Assembly: GCA_020432045.1 (NCBI GenBank)
Contig: JAGQHB010000030.1
Location: 1 to 64,000 of the forward strand
Direction: 5' to 3'
Length of the DNA stretch: 64,000 nt
From: Dehalococcoidia bacterium
Lineage (GTDB): Bacteria; Chloroflexota; Dehalococcoidia; Tepidiformales; Tepidiformaceae
Every line of letters starts with the position of its first letter. The stretch's first letter is position 1. The notes beneath the pieces were generated by a model. That model was not told the origin of the DNA. It searched no databases and was given only the letters and a program-made list of their open reading frames with translations. Position numbers and translations under genes: made by a program. Shown one piece after another: positions 59,424-64,000 of this stretch.

Positions 59424-60701
59424 ATGGCTGGCAATCCCATGTTCAGCCGCGGACTCGAACGGAATATTCTACTGTTTTATGTCTTTCGCTTCTTGCGGGA
59501 AGCGCAGGTCTGGATGCCGGTGTGGGTCGTGTTCCTGACGCTGGACCAGGGGTTTACGCTCGCGGAGGTCACCGCCGCGGACGGCCTCTTCTTCCTTGCA
59601 GTGGTGTTACTCGAGGTGCCCACCGGCGCCGTGGCCGACCGCTGGGGTAGGTCGCGTTCCGTCGCGCTTGGCTCACTGGCAATGGTGTTCGCGCTGACCG
59701 CGTTCGCATTCACAACCTCGTTCCCAATCCTGTTGCTTTCGTTCGGTATCTGGGCCGTGGCGGTGACGCTCATGTCGGGAGCGGACCTCGCACTGCTCTA
59801 CGACACGCTGAAGGCGCTCGGCCGGGAGCACGAGTATGAACGACACGCCGGCCGCGGCGAGGCAGCGCTCTGGATCGGTGCGGCTGCTGCGACGCTGCTG
59901 GGCGGTCCATTGGCGGCGATGACAAGCGTGCAGTTCACGATCTTTTGCGGTGTGGGCGTGACGGCCCTCTCGGGACTCATCGCCTTCGCCATGGTCGAAG
60001 CACCGCACAAGGGACAGGAGAAAACGGCTGGCGAGAGCTACCTGCGGACCGTGACAACTGGCCTTCGTTTCGCCTGGAACGACCGGCCGATGCGGTGGCT
60101 CGTGCTGCTCGGTGGCGCGATCGGGGCATCGCTGAGCGCCGCGATGTACCTGGTGCAGCCACTGTTGCTGGACCGTGGCGTCAAGGTGGGCGTTCTCTTT
60201 TCATCGCTGCAGGTGCCGCAGTTGCTGCTCGGGGCGGTTGGGGCGCTGTTCGTCGCCGCGCTCCTCCGGAAAGCCGGCGAGGTAGCCGTGGTGACGGGCG
60301 TGGTCGTCGCTGGCGTTGCGGCGTACGCCGGCCTGGCGACCGTGCCGACGCTGGCGGCCTTCGCATTCATCCCGGTCATCGCCATGCTTGAATCGGCGAT
60401 GATGCCCCTTACGACGGGGTATGTGAACCGCCGGGCGCCTTCGGACCAGCGAGCCACGATCCTCTCGCTTGAGTCGTTGTCGCGGGGCCTGTTCATCGCC
60501 CCGCTGGGCCCGGTCGTGGGCGCTGTCGCGGACGCACGAGGTGTGGAGTGGGCGTTCGGGACGCTCGGGGTGGCGCTGAGCATCGGCGCGCTCATCTTCG
60601 CGCCGCTCTGGTTCCGGGCTCACTGGCGGCGAGGCGACGACCCGCTCGTACCGCCCCAGGCCGTTTCCGTGGCGCTCGGCGCCGCCGCGGACGGGCCGTG
60701 A
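59424..60701 (+). CDS. MFS transporter
   Basis: The 425-residue protein has about 12 hydrophobic segments and the MFS loop GAVADRWGRSRSVALGS after helix 2. ATG 59424 is used; ATG 59439 is an alternative. It probably exports or imports a small molecule; substrate unknown. The alpha/beta hydrolase gene starts with GTG overlapping its stop (GTGA), so the two are co-translated. Confidence 0.88.
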   Translation: MAGNPMFSRGLERNILLFYVFRFLREAQVWMPVWVVFLTLDQGFTLAEVTAADGLFFLAVVLLEVPTGAVADRWGRSRSVALGSLAMVFALTAFAFTTSFPILLLSFGIWAVAVTLMSGADLALLYDTLKALGREHEYERHAGRGEAALWIGAAAATLLGGPLAAMTSVQFTIFCGVGVTALSGLIAFAMVEAPHKGQEKTAGESYLRTVTTGLRFAWNDRPMRWLVLLGGAIGASLSAAMYLVQPLLLDRGVKVGVLFSSLQVPQLLLGAVGALFVAALLRKAGEVAVVTGVVVAGVAAYAGLATVPTLAAFAFIPVIAMLESAMMPLTTGYVNRRAPSDQRATILSLESLSRGLFIAPLGPVVGAVADARGVEWAFGTLGVALSIGALIFAPLWFRAHWRRGDDPLVPPQAVSVALGAAADGP

Positions 60702-61465
60702 CGCCGCGCCTGTTGCTGCTGCATGGGTTCCTTTCGGGGAGCGCGGCCTTCGATGGGCTCCGGGCCATGCTCGGGGACGAAGCGGTGAGCCTTGCGCCCG
60801 ACCTGCCGGGGTACGGTGACGCCCCGGGCCCGAAAAGCCCACGCGAATACACCCTCAACCTCCTCGCCGACGCCATCGAGCCAATCCTTGCCCTGGAACA
60901 GCCGACGCATGTGCTCGGGCATTCGATGGGTGGCATCGTCGCGCTGGAGCTGGCACGCCGCCATCCGGGAGCATTCACGCGGGTCGGGATTGCCGGGCTG
61001 CCAATCTACGAAAGCCGGAGCGACGCGCTCCGGTACCTGCACCGCCGGGGGACGTTCTACCGGATGGTGCTGCATTCACACCGCACGTCGCATCTCGCCT
61101 GCGAGGCGATGTCGGCGAGCCGCTGGGGTTGGGGCATCCTGCCGCCGCTCGTGGGCCGCGGCCAGCCACGCCGCCACATGGAGGCTTCGGTCCGCCACTC
61201 CCAGGCCGCGCACGAGGGAGCACTCGAGGGAGTGATCTTCGCCGGGCTGGTCGCGGGGCTGGCCCGCGAGACCCGTTCGCCCGTGGAGCTGCTGCACGGC
61301 GACCGTGACCCGTCCGCGCCGGTGCGAAGGGTCGAGACGCTGGCCACGGCCACGGGCTGGGGCCTGACGCTGGTCCGCGGCGGCCGCCACCAGGTGGTGA
61401 TCACGCAGCCGGACCTGGCGGCGGCATGGGTGAGGGAGCGGGTGCTGGGGGATGGTGCACTGTAG
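60698..61465 (+). CDS. alpha/beta hydrolase
   Basis: GTG 60698 overlaps the MFS stop. The 255-residue protein has PRLLLLHGFLSGSAAFDGLR (oxyanion loop), APDLPGYGDAPGPKSPREYT, HVLGHSMGGIVALELARRHP with the nucleophile Ser, LLHGDRDPSAPVRRVE with the acid, and GGRHQVVITQPD with the His. Coupling to the transporter suggests a shared substrate, but the chemistry is unknown. Confidence 0.9.
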   Translation: MTPRLLLLHGFLSGSAAFDGLRAMLGDEAVSLAPDLPGYGDAPGPKSPREYTLNLLADAIEPILALEQPTHVLGHSMGGIVALELARRHPGAFTRVGIAGLPIYESRSDALRYLHRRGTFYRMVLHSHRTSHLACEAMSASRWGWGILPPLVGRGQPRRHMEASVRHSQAAHEGALEGVIFAGLVAGLARETRSPVELLHGDRDPSAPVRRVETLATATGWGLTLVRGGRHQVVITQPDLAAAWVRERVLGDGAL

Positions 61466-61500
61466 CGGCGCCACCACTCTTCGCTGGTCACGAAGGCGGG

Positions 61501-62283
61501 CTAAGTCGTTGATTGTACCGCCCAGGCGCGCGCCACGAACTCTACCGGTCCGGGCGCATGCAGCTCTGCTTCCAGCCGCCGCTTGAGGGCGGCCTGGGCC
61601 GAAGGTTCGAGCCCAACGAGGTAGGCTGGCGCGGGACCAGTCCCGAGGGTAAACGGCTCCCAGAAGTCGGCGAACGATTGGAAGCGTGCCGTCACTTCGA
61701 TGGCGCGGGTGGTGACGTCACGGAAGCCGGCAGCGGCGGCCTCCGCCGCCAGGAGCTCGGCTGTGCAGAACGGAAAGCGGACGCCTTCGGTCTGCGCCCT
61801 GGCAGCCGGGTCGAGTGCCTCTGCCGCGTTCCAGAACGCGCGCATGAACCCCATGCCGCCGCCGGGGTAGTCCCACACGTAGAAGGAAACGCCGCCGCCA
61901 GGGCGAACCACCCGCTGCATCTCACGGAGTGCAGCGGGGCGGTCCGGGAAGAAATTATAGGCGAGCCCCGAGACGACAGTGTCTGCCGAAGCCGTGGGGG
62001 CCGGGATGGCGCTGGCGCTCCCGGATTCAAACCGTGCTCGCGGATCTGCGATCGTTTCGCGGGCGTGGGCGATGAACCCGTCCGAGGGATCGACGCCGAG
62101 CAGCGAACGTGGCCCTGCTCGTTCGAGGACGGTGGCGGAGAGCGCTCCGGTGCCGCAGCCCACGTCGAGCCACTCAAGCCCGCGGGGCTGATTGAGCCAT
62201 TCGACGAATTCTGCTGCGATGCGCCGGCTCCAGCGGCCCATGTAGCGTTCGTAGTTGGTGCCCGCGTCCCAGCCATCGGCCAT
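61501..62283 (-). CDS. class I SAM-dependent methyltransferase
   Basis: The 260-residue protein has WLDVGCGTGALSATVLERAG (SAM motif I), LLGVDPSDGFIAHARETI (motif post I), GSASAIPAPTASADTVVSGL (motif II) and MQRVVRPGGGVSFYVWDYPG (motif III). A long N-terminal segment (AGTNYERYMGRWSRRIAAEF) is typical of the UbiE/COQ5-like group. Substrate unknown. It converges with the alpha/beta hydrolase gene. Confidence 0.93.
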   Translation of the reverse strand: MADGWDAGTNYERYMGRWSRRIAAEFVEWLNQPRGLEWLDVGCGTGALSATVLERAGPRSLLGVDPSDGFIAHARETIADPRARFESGSASAIPAPTASADTVVSGLAYNFFPDRPAALREMQRVVRPGGGVSFYVWDYPGGGMGFMRAFWNAAEALDPAARAQTEGVRFPFCTAELLAAEAAAAGFRDVTTRAIEVTARFQSFADFWEPFTLGTGPAPAYLVGLEPSAQAALKRRLEAELHAPGPVEFVARAWAVQSTT

Positions 62284-62335
62284 CGAGATACCCGCGAGCG
62301 AGTTCGCCCACGGCGCAATCTACTCCTGTGAGGAG

Positions 62336-62929
62336 CTACCCGTGGAGCTTGCCGGCGATTTCTGCTACGCGGCGGCCCTGGAAACGGGCCGAGGTCAGTT
62401 CGAGTTCACCTGGAGTGGCGCCGCGTTTGGCGACAAATGAAGCGCCGAAGGGGTTTCCTTGCTGCATCTGGATCGGGTCCGCGTAGCCGGGCGGGACGAT
62501 AATGCAGCCCCAGCAAGCGAACGTGTTGAAGAGCGTGGTGATCGTGGTTTCGAGGCCGCCGTGCGCGGTAGAAGCGCTGGTGAACCCGGAGGCGACCTTT
62601 CCGGCCAGCTTGCCCTGGGCCCAGAGCCCTCCCGTCTGGTCGATGAGCACCTTCATCTGGGAGGCTACGCTTCCAAAGCGCGAGGGCGAGCCGAAGATCA
62701 GGGCATCGGCCCATTCGATATCGGCGAGCGTCGCCTCGGGGATGGCCGCGGTTGCCGTGGCATGGTCCGCCCAGCGCTGGTTGCGGACGATAGCGTCGTA
62801 CGGAGCGGTCTCGGCTGCCTTCAGGAGGCGGACCTGTGCGCCGGTGTCACGGGCGCCAGCGGCGATGGCCTCGGCGAGCTTGTAGACGTTCCCGGTAGCG
62901 CTGTAGTAGATAACTGCGACATTTGGCAT
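62336..62929 (-). CDS. WrbA-like NAD(P)H:quinone oxidoreductase
   Basis: ATG 62929 gives a 197-residue flavodoxin-fold protein: VAVIYYSATGNVYKLAEAIA (FMN phosphate loop), DALIFGSPSRFGSVASQMKV, VASGFTSASTAHGGLETTIT, FACWGCIIVPPGYADPIQ, FGASFVAKRGATPG. These match WrbA/NQO-type quinone reductases, which prevent semiquinone stress. Extra frame to 63022 is not needed. Confidence 0.92.
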   Translation of the reverse strand: MPNVAVIYYSATGNVYKLAEAIAAGARDTGAQVRLLKAAETAPYDAIVRNQRWADHATATAAIPEATLADIEWADALIFGSPSRFGSVASQMKVLIDQTGGLWAQGKLAGKVASGFTSASTAHGGLETTITTLFNTFACWGCIIVPPGYADPIQMQQGNPFGASFVAKRGATPGELELTSARFQGRRVAEIAGKLHG

Positions 62930-62954
62930 CTCGTCCAAGGCTATCAGCCATTTG

Positions 62955-63509
62955 TTACGAGCGCTTTGTTGCGGCCTTCCAGGTGGCGACGATGAAGTCG
63001 GGCTTCGCGGGATCGGCGCCAACGATCCGCAGCGAGGCTGCGGGGTCAGTGCTCAACTCCGTGCTCATGGAAGCAGCCAGGTCACCGAACTGGAGAAAGG
63101 CGGCTTCGTGGATGTCGAACCAGAAGCGATGGAACGGGCCCTGGCTGGTGGCGTCGTAGCCGGTGTGTGCTGAGACGGCCTTCAGGTAGCGCTCCATCTC
63201 TTCGGGGTCCCCAGGCGGGACGATCGCTCGGCCAGCGAGCTTAAAGTCGCCCTGCGTGCCGTCCTTATCGTTGGTAGTGCTGTGGAGAGCGCAGCGCGGA
63301 TCGCGTACGAGGTCGAGCATCTTCCGCGACTGCCACATGCCGCCCAGGTTGAGCTCGCCTTCAAAGAGGAAGTACTCGATCGGTGTGACGCGCGGTGACC
63401 CGTCTTTGCGAAGGGTGCCCATCATCACCATCCCCGAACTTTCCAGCCGTTCGAGGCCGAGGCGGGCGAGGATGGGTGCGGCAGAAACGAATTCGTCCCA
63501 GTTTGCCAA
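62955..63509 (-). CDS. PNPOx-fold (pyridoxamine 5'-phosphate oxidase-like) protein
   Basis: The 184-residue protein has GTLRKDGSPRVTPIEYFLFE, LNLGGMWQSRKMLDLVRDPR, LAGRAIVPPGDPEEMERYLK, and TDPAASLRIVGADPAKPDFI, the flavin/F420-binding split barrel. GGAGGA precedes the ATG. It probably binds FMN, F420 or heme; the exact enzyme is not readable. It is upstream of the WrbA-like gene on the same strand, so both may be co-transcribed. Confidence 0.88.
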   Translation of the reverse strand: MANWDEFVSAAPILARLGLERLESSGMVMMGTLRKDGSPRVTPIEYFLFEGELNLGGMWQSRKMLDLVRDPRCALHSTTNDKDGTQGDFKLAGRAIVPPGDPEEMERYLKAVSAHTGYDATSQGPFHRFWFDIHEAAFLQFGDLAASMSTELSTDPAASLRIVGADPAKPDFIVATWKAATKRS

Positions 63510-63580
63510 TGTGTCCTCCTTTGAAGCGGGCCGGTGAGCGTAGCGGTCGCGCGCGACAGATGCTGTCGCGGCCGGCCGGG

Positions 63581-64000
63581 CTAGGCTTCTGCCGGCGCGG
63601 CCACGTCTACGCGCGGCGATTCGGGCGGCGAACCCCCTGAACGGCCTCCGTCACCTTCGGCCCGGCGGAGCGCGGGCGAAAGGAACACGATCGCGAGGGC
63701 GAGGGCGAGGACGACCCATTCGAGCGATGGCACGACGACAGGCAGCCCGACTGCCTGACCAGCAGCACTGACAGGCCCGACATTCAGCATCGAGATGCCG
63801 AGGACCAGGGGAAAGAGCCCCATCACACGGCCGCGCATCTCTTCGGCTACCTGGTACTGGACGATCGTCGCTGACGTGAGAAGCGTCCCCGCCATGGCGA
63901 CGCCGAGGCCGAAATTGGCGACCGAAGTGAGCGGCACGAACCGGGAATGGCCGAACACGATGCCGCCCACGCCGAAAAGGGTGACGAGGAAGGCCAGCGT
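63581..64000 (-). CDS. MFS transporter, C-terminal part (cut by window end)
   Basis: The frame is open to the last base, so the N-terminal part lies outside. The seen part has several membrane helices (FLVTLFGVGGIVFG, VANFGLGVAMAGTLLTSATI, MGLFPLVLGISMLNVGPVSA, VVLALALAIVFL) and a segment VQYQVAEEMRGRVMGLFPLV that matches the MFS loop between helices 10 and 11. It ends in a Gly/Ser/Pro-rich tail. Substrate unknown. Confidence 0.85.
   Translation of the reverse strand, partial: TLAFLVTLFGVGGIVFGHSRFVPLTSVANFGLGVAMAGTLLTSATIVQYQVAEEMRGRVMGLFPLVLGISMLNVGPVSAAGQAVGLPVVVPSLEWVVLALALAIVFLSPALRRAEGDGGRSGGSPPESPRVDVAAPAEA

Noticed and set aside
1-64000. tRNA or rRNA genes
   Set aside because: I looked for T-loop-like GGTTCGAATC sequences; the instances found (for example near 4834) lie inside coding genes and have no cloverleaf partner. 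No rRNA-like sequence was seen.

Overview
This is a high-GC bacterial chromosome segment with dense genes on both strands. No rRNA, tRNA, CRISPR array, prophage or transposase gene was recognised. The gene mix suggests a Chloroflexota-like aerobic heterotroph: an F420-type luciferase-like oxidoreductase, a Ddn-type deazaflavin reductase, an ECF sigma factor next to a DUF5667 protein, many SDR/crotonase/acyl-CoA dehydrogenase enzymes, several VOC proteins, and Thr/Pro-rich secreted lipoproteins. This assignment is an inference from gene content; no marker gene proves it.

Layout. 0-6.4 kb: the B12-binding end of a CarH-like regulator, an ABC-F ATPase, a secreted six-IPT-repeat protein, a CorC/HlyC-type membrane protein, and a thioredoxin-fold lipoprotein whose frame crosses an in-frame TGA exactly where the first cysteine of CxxC belongs (candidate selenoprotein). 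6.4-20.7 kb: a WYL regulator with a double VOC protein, a two-hairpin repeat cluster, a secreted transglutaminase-like protein, an operon of carboxymuconolactone decarboxylase-like protein, SDR and AbiV-like abortive infection protein, Rrf2 with NDH-2, MFS, quinone reductase, cupin, a crotonase remnant, DinB and an LLM oxidoreductase. 20.8-27.5 kb: a large zinc-ribbon membrane protein, an acyl-CoA dehydrogenase, tandem cupredoxin-fold proteins lacking copper ligands, more repeats, a HicB/HicA-like toxin-antitoxin pair, and a response regulator whose 3' end exists in two copies either side of that pair.

27.6-35.8 kb: coaE with a beta-lactamase-fold hydrolase, a crotonase, VOC, an M23 peptidase, then a mandelate racemase-family gene and a deazaflavin reductase gene that appear to have been neighbours until a RES/Xre toxin-antitoxin module landed between them. 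That module is bounded by a perfect 38-bp direct repeat that rebuilt the reductase gene. pyrG follows, with a LexA-like box against its -35. 35.9-42.4 kb: a DtxR-like box, a type-1-copper lipoprotein, an iron(III) ABC importer, then ECF sigma, DUF5667 protein and a lipoprotein.

42.3-64 kb: a subtilase downstream of two paralogous lipid- or membrane-anchored proteins, a frameshifted acyl-CoA dehydrogenase, a fused transaldolase/glucose-6-phosphate isomerase, OsmC, cupin, a decayed Uma2 gene, VOC proteins, a zinc alcohol dehydrogenase, Fpg/Nei glycosylase, DegV, a secreted beta-propeller lipoprotein, MFS with an alpha/beta hydrolase, a methyltransferase, a WrbA-like flavoprotein, a PNPOx-fold protein and a partial MFS gene at the right edge.

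The most interesting signals are the UxxC lipoprotein, the two toxin-antitoxin modules that each sit at the end of a gene and are bordered by a copy of that gene's end, the LexA-like and DtxR-like operators, and the copper-binding lipoprotein leading an iron-uptake operon.
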